From assembly GCA_022760475.1 (NCBI GenBank), contig JALEFZ010000055.1, positions 434,001 through 498,000 on the forward strand: DNA of 64,000 nt, read 5' to 3'. Positions within the stretch are counted from its first letter, which is position 1. The number at the start of each line of letters is the position of its first letter. The DNA is from Bacteroidia bacterium. Lineage in GTDB: Bacteria; Bacteroidota; Bacteroidia; J057. The position numbers and the translations under genes were made by a program. Under the pieces are notes generated by a model. It did no database searches. It was given only the letters and a program-made list of their open reading frames with translations, and was not told the origin of the DNA. This document shows, piece after piece, positions 39,967 through 49,353 of the stretch.

Positions 39967-42351
39967 ATGAACAAAGTAATCATTCTACTCTTGAGTGTTA
40001 TGTTTGCTGTGACTGCTGCTACGGCACAGACTGACGTAACCAAACTTTTTCCTGAATCAATCGATCCAGGAAACTATCTAGCTGACACTGTGCTATTGCC
40101 ACAGTCTCCTCTATCTATGCAGATCCTTTTCATCGGTGGACACGACTCAGTTGAAACCAGAAGAGGAAAAGCCCTTGCCAAGCAGTGGCATGACTTCATC
40201 GGTTTCACTCCTGCACAAGCTGGTGAAACTGGTATGGGATGGGTTTCTGTAAACCACGAGAGGATCGTAGCTGACGACAAAATCGGTGATGGTGGTGGTA
40301 TGACCACTTTCAAGGTTGAGCGCGACCCTGCTACTGGTCTTCTAAACATCATGAACCAGACTCTGGCTGACGGACGTTCTGGTAAATTCTTCAACGTTAA
40401 CTTTGACAACGTTGGTGAAACTGGTATGAACTGTGCTGGTATTACTTCTCTTTATGACGGTCGTATCTGGACTGCTGAGGAGTGGTTCCGTACTTCTGTA
40501 AGCTCTATCTACGCAGGTGGCAACGGTGTACGTGACACTGCTGATTGGGTTATCTCTGGATCTGGATTCCCTGGATTCGATGGTGACACTATCAAGAAAG
40601 TAGACAACTTCAACTACATGGTTGAGATCGATCCTCGTACTTCTGAAGCTATCCGCAAGCAGTACAACTGGGGCCGTGGTGGCTGGGAAGGTGGTGTTGT
40701 TATGGGAGACAACAAAACTGTTTACCTAGGTGAAGATGCTCGTCCTGGACTATTCACTCGTTTCATCGCTGACACTCCTGGTGATTTCACTAAAGGTACT
40801 TACTCTTACTACGCTTACGATGAAGTATTGGAGCAAGGATACTGGCAAGACTACGAAATCAACAACATCGAAGACGCTGCTAACCTATCTACCAGAAACA
40901 GCTACACTGACGGTGCTGTAACTCTACAGGGAAAGCCTTTCACTGGTGATACTGCTGCTGCAATGTTCATCCGTAACGAGTGGGTTGCTGCTCACAACGG
41001 ACGTGTTTACTGGACTGAAACTGGTAACGACGGATTCTGGAACGAATTCACTGACTACCGCCTACACAAGTCTTCTCCTGTATCTATCGCTGACTACAAC
41101 GGTAACAACTACAACGGTAAAATCGGTAACTGGTTGATCGAAGCTGCTCGCATGCGTTTCCCAGCATTGAACGCTGTATCTAACGACTCTGTACGTGAGT
41201 GGTTGACTGCTGACCAGAACTTCCGCGATTCTCACGGACGTATCCTTTGCTACGATCCTACTACTTCTCAGGTAAGCCTATTCCTAGAAGGTGGTCCTTA
41301 CCCAGGTGATGCTAACGGTACTTCTGCTGCCCTAGGTGCTGGATACCCTGACAAGCATTTCTCTAACCCTGACGGTCTTAACTTCTTGACTACTCCTCAA
41401 GGAAAGACTTACATGATCATCTGTGAAGACTTGAACGGACGTAGCTACAACCGTGTACCTGCTGGTGCTCAGTCTAACTCTACTTGTGAGCTTTGGGCTC
41501 TTGACATGGACGTTCCATTCCCAGGTGTTGAAGACTTGATCCGTATCGGTCAGGTACCTCTAGGCGCTGAGGTTACTGGTGCTCAGCAGACTCCTGATGG
41601 AAAGACTCTTCTTGTAAACTCTCAGCACCCACGTACGACTAACCCATTCCCATTCAACAACTCTCTAACTTACGCTATCCACGGATGGGACAAGCTAGCT
41701 GAAGTTGCTGAGCGTCGTGTTGCTAAGCTACAGTTGATCGACAGAAACGATGTTACTGCTCGTCCTTACGTAAACTACGGAGACACCATCTGTCTAGCAG
41801 ACTTCAACCAGGGACCAAGAACTTCTCGCGACTGGGTATTGAAAGTTGTTATGGAGCCTCAGATCATCCAGGGTTCTCTTGACATTCAGGTTAGCGGTCC
41901 TGTTTCTGGATCTAGAACTGAAAACTACTTCAACTACCTAATGGAAATGCCTCTTGACGCTTCTGGAAACGTTGTAACTGGTACTTACACTGTAACTATC
42001 ACTCCTTACAGCGGACGTAACCTATCTGGAACTCAGGGTGTAGCTCGTACTTTCGTATTCACTCTTAGCAACTGTGGTTCTTCTAACGTAATGCGTCAGG
42101 GAGTTAACCCAGCTATCGAAACTTCTGTAGAAGAAGTATTCCAGGTATATCCTAACCCAACTGCTGACGCTCTTAACTTCAACGTTAAGTCATCTGTAGC
42201 TATCTACAACGAAATGGGTCAGCGTGTTGCTGTTTACCGCGACGTAAACAACATCAACGTAAACGACTTCCGCTCTAAGCTTGCTGGTAAAAACGTATTC
42301 TTCGTTAAGCCAGAAGGAAGAGAAGCTGTTAAAGTTGTTTTGACTAAGTAA
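39967..42351 (+). CDS. PhoX-like (DUF839) secreted protein with T9SS domain
   Basis: A 794-aa exported protein. Signal peptide 1-20; the body shows PhoX/DUF839 patterns (G-M-G-W-V-S-V-N-H-E near 75-84; C-A-G-I-T-S-L-Y-D-G-R-I-W-T-A-E-E-W; W-E-G-G-V-V-M-G-D-N-K-T-V-Y-L-G-E-D; F-S-N-P-D-G-L-N-F). Relatives are calcium/iron-dependent alkaline phosphatases, but not all DUF839 proteins are. The C-terminus has V-Y-P-N-P-T and ends L-T-K like other T9SS domains. Codon use is extreme (AAC, TTC, TAC, GGT, CGT, GCT, ACT almost exclusively), unlike its neighbours, so high expression is likely. Confidence 0.8.
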   Translation: MNKVIILLLSVMFAVTAATAQTDVTKLFPESIDPGNYLADTVLLPQSPLSMQILFIGGHDSVETRRGKALAKQWHDFIGFTPAQAGETGMGWVSVNHERIVADDKIGDGGGMTTFKVERDPATGLLNIMNQTLADGRSGKFFNVNFDNVGETGMNCAGITSLYDGRIWTAEEWFRTSVSSIYAGGNGVRDTADWVISGSGFPGFDGDTIKKVDNFNYMVEIDPRTSEAIRKQYNWGRGGWEGGVVMGDNKTVYLGEDARPGLFTRFIADTPGDFTKGTYSYYAYDEVLEQGYWQDYEINNIEDAANLSTRNSYTDGAVTLQGKPFTGDTAAAMFIRNEWVAAHNGRVYWTETGNDGFWNEFTDYRLHKSSPVSIADYNGNNYNGKIGNWLIEAARMRFPALNAVSNDSVREWLTADQNFRDSHGRILCYDPTTSQVSLFLEGGPYPGDANGTSAALGAGYPDKHFSNPDGLNFLTTPQGKTYMIICEDLNGRSYNRVPAGAQSNSTCELWALDMDVPFPGVEDLIRIGQVPLGAEVTGAQQTPDGKTLLVNSQHPRTTNPFPFNNSLTYAIHGWDKLAEVAERRVAKLQLIDRNDVTARPYVNYGDTICLADFNQGPRTSRDWVLKVVMEPQIIQGSLDIQVSGPVSGSRTENYFNYLMEMPLDASGNVVTGTYTVTITPYSGRNLSGTQGVARTFVFTLSNCGSSNVMRQGVNPAIETSVEEVFQVYPNPTADALNFNVKSSVAIYNEMGQRVAVYRDVNNINVNDFRSKLAGKNVFFVKPEGREAVKVVLTK

Positions 42352-42368
42352 TATTTCTGAACTGATAA

Positions 42369-42406
42369 AGAAACCGGCTGTGGCTTGCCTCGCCGGTTTC
42401 TTTTTT
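42369..42406 (+). terminator. Strong rho-independent terminator after the PhoX-like gene
   Basis: A 10-bp stem (AGAAACCGGC 42369-42378 with GCCGGTTTCT 42392-42401) is followed by TTTTT. The peroxidase gene starts 51 nt later. Confidence 0.93.
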
Positions 42407-42457
42407 ACCCAATTTTTTCTCCTACTACATGTTGTTTAACCTAAACAAGCGAATAGC

Positions 42458-44419
42458 ATGAAACCTACAGTTACTCATTGGTTGATCATCAGCCTACTAC
42501 TTGCCTTTGGGCTCACCTTCACCGCATTCACCCACAAACCAAGCAAGACCTATGAGTCAATAACCGATAATATTCGCCTATCCTATAATCAGGGCCTTGA
42601 GTCATTCTACCAGGAAGTGAAAGACTTACAAGCCGAGGCCGATAAACTGGCAGAGGGAAAAGGAGATGTAGAAAATATCCAAAAGCAATTCCTCCAAAGT
42701 AGGGATGCATTTAAAAAAATAGAATACCTCGCAACTTATTATGATGATGAGTTTGTGACCTTGTTTATCAATGGCGCACCCCTTCCAAAAGTAACCCAGG
42801 ACGATAATAGGTCCATCTCTCAGCCGGTAGGTTTACAGATTTTAGAAGAAAACATTTTTTCAGATGAGCCTGATGCCAAAGAGATTCAGATCTTAAGTAA
42901 GGAATTATCCGCCTCTGTCAGGGATTTTCTGTTTTCTCAAAAAGTGCCAGCCTTGTATGACCGTTTTGTATTCGAGGCCGCACGCTTTGAACTTATTAGG
43001 ATTTTTTCTCTTGGATTGACAGGTTTTGATACGCCTGTAACTTTAAGGGGAATCGAAGAATCTCACATCGCCATGCAGGCACTTAAGGACGCTATTTCAT
43101 TATACGATGAGCTTATTTCTTCTCGCAATGAAAATTTAGCTAAAAGGATTCGTAAGAACTTCGATGGAGCCTTGAATTACCTGGAAGAAAATCAGGATTT
43201 CGATAGCTTTGACCGCCTGCATTTCCTGACTACTTACCTCAATCCCCTCTATAGGGATCTGCTTAAAGCGCATAAAGCCCTCGGGATTGAGACGATAGAT
43301 GAGACTGCACATGCCAGGGAAAAATTCTCCATCAACTATGATGCGGAGAACATTTTCTCAAAAGACTTGATCAATAAATTCTATTATACCGAGCAACTAG
43401 AAGAGCAATACGACGATGAAGTAGTCGAGCTGGGTAAGCTGCTCTTCTTTGATCCGATCTTGTCTGATAAACTGGAACGATCTTGTGCTTCTTGCCACCA
43501 ACCTGACAGGGCATTTACAGACGGCCAAAAGAAAAGCCTCGCCCGTGGATTTGATGGCACCGTAGACCGCAATTCGCCTACCCTCCTCAACGCAGTTTAC
43601 TCTTCAAGGTACTTTTATGACCTGCGCGCAGAGAGGCTGGAAAAGCAAATCCACCACGTACTCTTCAATGACAAGGAATTCAACATGAATTTCTTCCAGG
43701 TATTCAACCGATTGAGCAAGAGTCCCGAGTATGCGGAGAGGTTCAGAAATGTATTCCCACAGTTTGGAACCAATCCCATCAATCGCTACTCTGTTGCCAC
43801 AGCTTTGTCTTCCTACATCATTTCCTTGGGTAGCTGGGAGTCAGAGTTCGACCAGTACGTGAGAGAAGAAAAGGATGAAATTGCTGATGAAGTAAAAAGA
43901 GGCTTTAACCTATTTATGGGCAAGGCTGGATGTGGAACCTGCCACTTTGCTCCTACTTTCAATGGCCTTGTGCCCCCGCTTTATCAGGAAAATGAATCCG
44001 AGATCCTGGGCGTACCTGACTCAAAGGACCCTGCAAAAATGCAGTTGGACAGCGACCCTGGCAGGTATAAAGGCCTTTTGCAGGAGCAGTTTGAAATTTA
44101 CATGCATTCCTTTAAAACCGTAACAATCAGAAATATCGAAAAAACGGCTCCCTACATGCACAACGGTGTCTACGATAAGCTGGAAGAAGTGATGGACTTC
44201 TACAACAAAGGCGGAGGAGAAGGAATGGGACTTGAAGTTCCTTATCAGACTTTGCCACCAGATCCTTTGGGCTTGAATGATCAGGAAATTTCTGACCTGA
44301 TAGCCTTCATGAAATCCTTGACCAATACGGACTTGCATAGACATACCAAGCCTGAAAAACTTCCAAGCTTTCCTGAAGGCTCTGAGTTTAACAAGCGTGT
44401 TGTTGGAGGTATTTATTGA
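42458..44419 (+). CDS. Di-haem cytochrome-c peroxidase with N-terminal helical domain
   Basis: A 653-aa exported protein. N-terminal hydrophobic signal (residues 9-25). Residues 30-310 are helical and have no haem motif, similar to imelysin-like extensions of some Bacteroidota cytochrome-c peroxidases. The catalytic part has two haem sites, C343-A-S-C-H347 and C492-G-T-C-H496, and the typical C-terminal A-P-Y-M-H-N-G-V-Y...M-D-F-Y-N-K-G-G-G. Family members reduce H2O2 in the periplasm, or act as MauG-like oxidases. It follows the PhoX-like gene after a terminator, so some read-through or a second promoter is needed. Confidence 0.9.
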   Translation: MKPTVTHWLIISLLLAFGLTFTAFTHKPSKTYESITDNIRLSYNQGLESFYQEVKDLQAEADKLAEGKGDVENIQKQFLQSRDAFKKIEYLATYYDDEFVTLFINGAPLPKVTQDDNRSISQPVGLQILEENIFSDEPDAKEIQILSKELSASVRDFLFSQKVPALYDRFVFEAARFELIRIFSLGLTGFDTPVTLRGIEESHIAMQALKDAISLYDELISSRNENLAKRIRKNFDGALNYLEENQDFDSFDRLHFLTTYLNPLYRDLLKAHKALGIETIDETAHAREKFSINYDAENIFSKDLINKFYYTEQLEEQYDDEVVELGKLLFFDPILSDKLERSCASCHQPDRAFTDGQKKSLARGFDGTVDRNSPTLLNAVYSSRYFYDLRAERLEKQIHHVLFNDKEFNMNFFQVFNRLSKSPEYAERFRNVFPQFGTNPINRYSVATALSSYIISLGSWESEFDQYVREEKDEIADEVKRGFNLFMGKAGCGTCHFAPTFNGLVPPLYQENESEILGVPDSKDPAKMQLDSDPGRYKGLLQEQFEIYMHSFKTVTIRNIEKTAPYMHNGVYDKLEEVMDFYNKGGGEGMGLEVPYQTLPPDPLGLNDQEISDLIAFMKSLTNTDLHRHTKPEKLPSFPEGSEFNKRVVGGIY

Positions 44420-44453
44420 TCGTAGTTTAAAGAGTTTTTTTCTTTATACAACT

Positions 44454-44482
44454 GGCCTGGCAATCATTGTCAGGCCTTTTTA
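44454..44482 (+). terminator. Rho-independent terminator after the peroxidase gene
   Basis: A 9-bp stem (GGCCTGGCA 44454-44462 with TGTCAGGCC 44468-44476, one G-U pair) is followed by TTTTTATT. The rest of the gap to 44697 shows no gene. Confidence 0.85.
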
Positions 44483-44696
44483 TTCTCCCCGAAATCGTAA
44501 TTTCAAATAGCCAATTCGGCACACCTTCAAACTTGGTGTGAGTTATTCCAGGAATAGAAGTTTTAAGGTATTTCGAGGGAAATACTGCTCTTTGTTGCCA
44601 CACCAATCCAAACATTTCTTATATTTCATTTCTTAGAAATTAGGCATACATACTATTTTATATGCCGGACTCCGCTACTACTAATCTTTCTTTCTA

Positions 44697-46247
44697 ATGC
44701 TAAACCTATCTGTTTTTCTAGAAAATAGTGCAAGGGACCTACCTAATAAGGCCGCCTTCACTTTTATGGATACTAGCCTGACCTATGCCCAAGTCAATGC
44801 TGCTGCAAATCAGGTTGCCAATGGCCTACGTGCAAAAGGCATCAAAGCCGGAGATAAAGTTGCCCTGAGTTGTTTTAACATCCCTTATTTTCCCATAGCG
44901 TATTTTGGTATTCTGAAAGCTGGGGCTGCTGTGGTTCCATTAAGCGTACTCTTAAAGAAAGACGAGATTGCCTATCACCTAAAAGATAGTGATGCCAAGG
45001 CCTATCTTTGCTTCATTGGGACGGATGAGCTTCCTATGGGACAAATGGGATACGCAGGTTTTCAGCAGGCAGATGCTTGCGAGCAGTTTTACATGATTAT
45101 GCCCAAGGCAGACATGCCATCACCCATAGCGGGAACTTCTACGCTAGGGCAATTGATGGCTGGTCAATCACCCGCTGGTACATACGAAGCCACCTCCGCA
45201 GATGATACCGCGGTGATCATTTATACCTCTGGTACTACCGGTCAGCCAAAGGGTGCTGAGTTGTCTCACTCCAACCTGTTTACCAATGCCATTATGTGCG
45301 CCGATATGTTGGACATCAACCAGGATGATAAGCAGTTGATCGTGCTTCCCCTCTTCCACATTTTTGCCATGACAGTTTTGATGAATTGTGGGATATATAA
45401 AGGGACTTCAAATGTATTGCTTCCACGATTTGATGGTGAGGCAGTATTTGGGCTTATGCAGAAGCATGAAATTACTGTTTTTGCAGGAGTGCCGACGATG
45501 TATTGGGGCTTGTTGAATGTGCAAAGTGATGCTTTTGACTATGATAAAATCTCCGATAAACTTAGGCTCTGCGTTTCTGGTGGGGCTTCCCTTCCTGTGA
45601 AGGTGCTGGAGGACTTTGAAAGTAGGTTCAATGTCCCCATAGTAGAAGGCTATGGCATGTCAGAGGGCTCCCCGGTAGTAACTTTCAACCAATTGAAGGT
45701 TGGCAGAAAACCTGGTTCTATTGGCACCCCTGTTTTTGGCGTTGAAGTCAAGGTTGTAGATGAAAATGACCATGAGATGCCAGTAGGTGAGAAAGGTGAG
45801 TTGATCTATCGGGGGCCGAATGTGATGAAGGGCTATTATAAAAGACCCGAGGCCAATGAAAGGACCCTTAAGAATGGATGGATGCATTCCGGAGATGTAG
45901 CTATCAAAGATGAAGATGGTTTCTTCTACATTGTAGACCGGACCAAGGACATGATTATACGTGGGGGGCTGAATGTCTATCCAAGGGAGGTGGAAGAAGT
46001 AATGATGAAGCATGAGGCTGTTTCGCTGGTAGCTGTAATTGGTGTCCCAGACGAAAAGATGGGCGAAGAAATCAAGGCCTTTGTCGTAAAAAAGGAAGGG
46101 GCTGAGGTTTCAATCGAAGAACTGATTGAATATACCAAGGCAAACATCGCCTCCTACAAGTACCCCAGAATTGTAGATTTCCTGGATGCATTGCCCATGA
46201 ATGCTACTGGGAAGATTTTGAAGAAAGAACTCCGCAAACGCCAATAA
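44697..46247 (+). CDS. fadD: Long-chain acyl-CoA synthetase (AMP-dependent)
   Basis: A 516-aa adenylate-forming enzyme that activates fatty or other carboxylic acids to acyl-CoA. The ATP-binding motif is I-I-Y-T-S-G-T-T-G-Q-P-K-G near residue 178. A5 is Y-G-M-S-E-G-S-P, then H-S-G-D-V-A, the hinge D-R-T-K-D-M-I-I-R-G-G-L-N-V-Y-P-R-E, and the catalytic Lys in A-T-G-K-I-L. The next gene, an aldehyde dehydrogenase, follows 27 nt later on the same strand, suggesting joint handling of fatty acids and aldehydes. The gene symbol is by family, not by proven substrate. Confidence 0.88.
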   Translation: MLNLSVFLENSARDLPNKAAFTFMDTSLTYAQVNAAANQVANGLRAKGIKAGDKVALSCFNIPYFPIAYFGILKAGAAVVPLSVLLKKDEIAYHLKDSDAKAYLCFIGTDELPMGQMGYAGFQQADACEQFYMIMPKADMPSPIAGTSTLGQLMAGQSPAGTYEATSADDTAVIIYTSGTTGQPKGAELSHSNLFTNAIMCADMLDINQDDKQLIVLPLFHIFAMTVLMNCGIYKGTSNVLLPRFDGEAVFGLMQKHEITVFAGVPTMYWGLLNVQSDAFDYDKISDKLRLCVSGGASLPVKVLEDFESRFNVPIVEGYGMSEGSPVVTFNQLKVGRKPGSIGTPVFGVEVKVVDENDHEMPVGEKGELIYRGPNVMKGYYKRPEANERTLKNGWMHSGDVAIKDEDGFFYIVDRTKDMIIRGGLNVYPREVEEVMMKHEAVSLVAVIGVPDEKMGEEIKAFVVKKEGAEVSIEELIEYTKANIASYKYPRIVDFLDALPMNATGKILKKELRKRQ

Positions 46248-46274
46248 CCAGGATTAACTTTTAATTTTTTCCAG

Positions 46275-47696
46275 ATGATCACAAAAGTTGCCAGCCAACA
46301 GGCTGAAAGAATACAGCAAGTTTTCGAGGCCCAAAAGGCCAACCAATATGAAGTTGCCAGAAGTACAGCTCGACAGCGAATCGCCAAACTGGATAAGTTG
46401 TATAAGACTGTCTTTAAGTACCAAAAGGAGATTCAGACTGCTTTGTACAATGATTTCAAAAAGCCTGCCTCAGAAGTAGACCTGATTGAAATCTATGTAG
46501 TGGCCAGTGAGATTCGCCATGCCAAGCACCATCTTCGCAAATGGATGAAGCCAAGGCGGGTAAAGACTCCTTTGGCATTTCTGGGATCTTCTTCAAAGGT
46601 GATCCATGAACCCAAGGGCGTTTGTTTGATCATTTCCCCTTGGAATTATCCCCTGAACCTGACATTTGGACCTTTGGTTTCAGCCATTGCAGCAGGGAAT
46701 ACGGTCATGATCAAGCCCTCTGAGTACACTCCGCATATTTCCGCCTTGATGAAAAAAATGGTCGAGGAGGTATTTGAGGAGAATGAAGTGGCAGTATTTG
46801 AAGGGGCTGTGGATACTTCTACAGAATTATTAAGCCTTCCATTCAACCATATCTTTTTTACCGGTTCGCCAGCCGTGGGGAAGATTGTAATGGCTGCTGC
46901 AGCTAAGAACCTGAGTTCAGTTACCCTGGAATTGGGAGGGAAATGTCCTACCATCATAGATGAAACTGCAAACCTAAAGGCTGCAGTAGGGACCATTGCC
47001 TGGGGGAAATTCGCCAATACAGGTCAGACTTGTATCGCTCCTGATTATGTGTACGTTCACGAAAGCAAACTGGATCAGTTCACCAAACTTTTCAAGGCTA
47101 AGATAAAGGAGTACTACGGTGAAAATCCAGAAGATTCGGAGTCTTATCCGCGTGTGGTAAATGAAAAGCAATACAATCGAGTCAAAGAAATGCTCCAGGA
47201 ATCTGTTCAGATGGGGGCTGAGGTCATTCTTGGTGGCAAGTCGAATGCAGAGGATAACATGATTGAACCGACGGTAGTGGTGAATGTACCCAAAGAATCT
47301 CCATTGATGAAGGAAGAAATCTTTGGCCCTTTGCTGCCCATTCTGACCTACAAAAATCTTGATGAAGTGATTGATTACGTTCGAGCCGGAGAGAAGCCCC
47401 TGGCTTTGTACATGTATACCAATAATGCCCGCAATGCCAAGAAAGTTATGGCTGAAACCAGGGCGGGTACTGCTGCAATCAACAATGCAGCCGTTCACTT
47501 TTTTAACAATAACCTTCCATTTGGAGGATCAAACAACTCAGGTATAGGCAAAGGGCACGGACATGCAGGTTTTCTGGCATTTTCAAATGAAAAGGCCTTG
47601 TATCAGCAGCACATTCCTGGTGCATTGACTTTATTAATGCCGCCTTATAATGAGCTTAAGTCCAAGCTGATCCAGTTGACTATCCGTTATTTCTAA
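46275..47696 (+). CDS. NAD(P)-dependent aldehyde dehydrogenase (class 3-like)
   Basis: A 473-aa enzyme oxidising aldehydes to acids. Motifs: I-I-S-P-W-N-Y-P-L-N near residue 117, F-T-G-S-P-A-V-G-K, catalytic Glu in L-E-L-G-G-K, catalytic Cys in N-T-G-Q-T-C-I-A-P-D-Y, and E-I-F-G-P-L. The length and T-C-I-A-P-D-Y form fit the ALDH3 branch, which often acts on fatty aldehydes. The product would feed the acyl-CoA synthetase encoded just upstream. Confidence 0.92.
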   Translation: MITKVASQQAERIQQVFEAQKANQYEVARSTARQRIAKLDKLYKTVFKYQKEIQTALYNDFKKPASEVDLIEIYVVASEIRHAKHHLRKWMKPRRVKTPLAFLGSSSKVIHEPKGVCLIISPWNYPLNLTFGPLVSAIAAGNTVMIKPSEYTPHISALMKKMVEEVFEENEVAVFEGAVDTSTELLSLPFNHIFFTGSPAVGKIVMAAAAKNLSSVTLELGGKCPTIIDETANLKAAVGTIAWGKFANTGQTCIAPDYVYVHESKLDQFTKLFKAKIKEYYGENPEDSESYPRVVNEKQYNRVKEMLQESVQMGAEVILGGKSNAEDNMIEPTVVVNVPKESPLMKEEIFGPLLPILTYKNLDEVIDYVRAGEKPLALYMYTNNARNAKKVMAETRAGTAAINNAAVHFFNNNLPFGGSNNSGIGKGHGHAGFLAFSNEKALYQQHIPGALTLLMPPYNELKSKLIQLTIRYF

Positions 47697-47726
47697 TTTT
47701 GGATTGAGATAAATCATTATATCAGG

Positions 47727-47760
47727 AAAACATACACTATTGTATGTTTTCTTTTTTTTG
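47727..47760 (+). terminator. Terminator after the aldehyde dehydrogenase gene, also a possible TetR operator
   Basis: AAAACATACA (47727-47736) and TGTATGTTTT (47741-47750) form a perfect 10-bp stem with a CTAT loop, followed by CTTTTTTTTG. The inner CATACA-CTAT-TGTATG shares ATTGTATG with sites at 47762-47780 and 48319-48337, so it may double as operator for the downstream TetR gene. Confidence 0.65.
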
Positions 47761-47761
47761 T

Positions 47762-47780
47762 ATATCATTGTATCGTATGG
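47762..47780. promoter_or_regulatory. ATTGTAT(CG)TATG site over the TetR start codon
   Basis: ATATCATTGTATCGTATGG includes the TetR ATG (47777). It resembles the palindrome at 47731-47746 and the site at 48319-48337, as expected for autoregulation. Confidence 0.35.
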
Positions 47781-48301
47781 CAAAGTTAAGTAAAGGAGAT
47801 TGGTTGGAGGAAGGCTTCAAAATTCTTTCTGAATACAATCAAGCGAAAATAAGGATACTGTATTTGTGCGAGCGCTTAAAGGTTACTCGTGGATCTTTTT
47901 ATCACCACTTTGAAAGCATTGAGTCATACATAGAAGAATTGATGGAAGCTTGGGAAGAACAAAATACCCTTGCATTGATAAGAATTTCGAAGCGTGAGGT
48001 AACGGGTAGGGCGAGGATGATGGCCTTGAATCAAGAGGTTGAGAAGGCCGATCAGCGGATTGAAGCTGCTATACGTTCCTGGAGTTTTTACAATGACATT
48101 GTCAGGAAGCATTTGGCGAAGGTGGATCAGATTCGGTTGACTTATCTGGAGACTATATTTCTGGAAATGGGCTATAAAAAACAGATAGCGGTCGGAAAGG
48201 CCAAGCTCGAATATGCATTGTTGGTGGGAGTTCAGCAGTTGTTTCCTGAAATTTCAGAGGAGCAAATTCAGGAACTTTGGGGGATTTATGTTGGAGATTA
48301 A
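47777..48301 (+). CDS. TetR-family transcriptional regulator
   Basis: The start at 47777 (M-A-K-L-S-K-G-D-W-L-E-E-G) is preferred; a TTG-side extension from 47744 would read through the terminator T-tract. The 174-aa product has the N-terminal TetR helix-turn-helix (I-R-I-L-Y-L-C-E-R-L-K-V-T-R-G-S-F-Y-H-H-F-E-S-I). It leads a unit with the DUF2867 and DUF6463 genes (33 nt, then 4-nt overlap). It is likely an autorepressor through the ATTGTATG sites. Confidence 0.85.
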   Translation: MAKLSKGDWLEEGFKILSEYNQAKIRILYLCERLKVTRGSFYHHFESIESYIEELMEAWEEQNTLALIRISKREVTGRARMMALNQEVEKADQRIEAAIRSWSFYNDIVRKHLAKVDQIRLTYLETIFLEMGYKKQIAVGKAKLEYALLVGVQQLFPEISEEQIQELWGIYVGD

Positions 48302-48318
48302 AATTTTATTTAAAAAAA

Positions 48319-48337
48319 TACAAAACAGTATTGTATG
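48319..48337. promoter_or_regulatory. ATACAA-N7-TTGTAT site over the DUF2867 start codon
   Basis: ATACAA (48319-48324) and TTGTAT (48331-48336) are complementary. The right arm overlaps the ATG at 48335. GTATTGTATG here repeats CTATTGTATG at 47737-47746. Confidence 0.45.
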
Positions 48338-48886
48338 AAAATTATTAAAAAGAAAATTCCAGATCCCAGCTTGATCAATTCTAGTTTGGATAGGATTAAC
48401 TACGAGGACAGTTTCGCTATTGAGTTGGAATCTGAGCTTTACATCCCACTGGAAAAATTGCTCGTAGAATTTTTTCACAGCATTCCTTCATGGTTCCATG
48501 CTTTGTTTTGGCTAAGAAACAGGATTGTTTCGGTTTTCGGCTTAAAGACCGGATCTGATAAGCGCTCAGAGACTGAGAATTTCATGGAAAACTATAAGGG
48601 ACAGCCAGGCGAATCTTTTTCTTTATTCAAAACATTCGGTAGGACAGAATCTGAACTAATGGTAGGGGAGGATGACAAACACCTTGATTTTCGAATGAGT
48701 CTTTTCAGGACAGGTTCCAATGGGAGTACCCAAATAGAAGTAGCTACTGTTGTCCGCTTCAATAACTGGCTTGGGAAAGCCTATTTTGTCCCGGTAAAAT
48801 TTTTCCATCGACTCATAGTCCCCATCATGCTGAAAAATATGGCGAACTCTCTTTCTCTTAATCAAAAATCATACAGCGCATCATGA
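48335..48886 (+). CDS. DUF2867 family protein
   Basis: A 183-aa protein resembling DUF2867, with P-G-E-S-F-S-L-F-K-T-F (around residue 91), G-E-D-D-K-H-L-D-F-R-M-S-L near 110 and V-R-F-N-N-W-L-G-K-A-Y-F near 142. The biochemical role is unknown. It overlaps the next gene as ATGA. TetR, DUF2867 and a small membrane protein appear to form one regulated unit. Confidence 0.7.
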   Translation: MKIIKKKIPDPSLINSSLDRINYEDSFAIELESELYIPLEKLLVEFFHSIPSWFHALFWLRNRIVSVFGLKTGSDKRSETENFMENYKGQPGESFSLFKTFGRTESELMVGEDDKHLDFRMSLFRTGSNGSTQIEVATVVRFNNWLGKAYFVPVKFFHRLIVPIMLKNMANSLSLNQKSYSAS

Positions 48887-49236
48887 AAAACTGGATAGGA
48901 AAAACCATTATAGGAATAGGCTTGATTCATACAGCCTTTGGAATGGTGGTCTTTTGGTCAATTTTTGCAGAAATTCTGAACGAGGGACTATTTAATACTG
49001 TGAACCAGCAACCGATACGGGAAGCATTTTATTGGTTTGAGTTTTTTGGGTTGGTCCTGATGATTCTGGGAGCATTGATCAATTGGATGGAATTTAAGCA
49101 AGAAGCCATCCCAGGCTTTTTGAAATGGTCTTTGCTAGGCATGTCTGCTGTGATGGTATTCATCCAACCCGTGACTGGGGCTTGGCTGATGGCTATTCCA
49201 CTGTTTGGGATGTTCTGGACTCAGGGGAGCATTTGA
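48883..49236 (+). CDS. DUF6463-like four-helix membrane protein
   Basis: A 117-aa protein with four hydrophobic segments (about 5-28, 45-66, 74-93 and 95-112). The opening W-I-G-K-T-I-I-G-I-G-L-I-H-T-A-F-G and the closing I-P-L-F-G-M-F-W are typical of DUF6463. Its ATG overlaps the DUF2867 stop (ATGA), so translation is coupled. Function unknown. Confidence 0.7.
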   Translation: MKNWIGKTIIGIGLIHTAFGMVVFWSIFAEILNEGLFNTVNQQPIREAFYWFEFFGLVLMILGALINWMEFKQEAIPGFLKWSLLGMSAVMVFIQPVTGAWLMAIPLFGMFWTQGSI

Positions 49237-49353
49237 ACGAAAACGGGCGATTTATAATCGGGGACTTAATTATTTGGGTAAAATATCTGACGCTGTATTG
49301 TGGATAAGGTTTTCAGTAAAACGGATAAGTTGCCAAATAATGCTTGGAATAAC

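Noticed and set aside
44427-44615. Short minus-strand frame of 62 codons downstream of the peroxidase
   Set aside because: It overlaps the rho-independent terminator and has no support.
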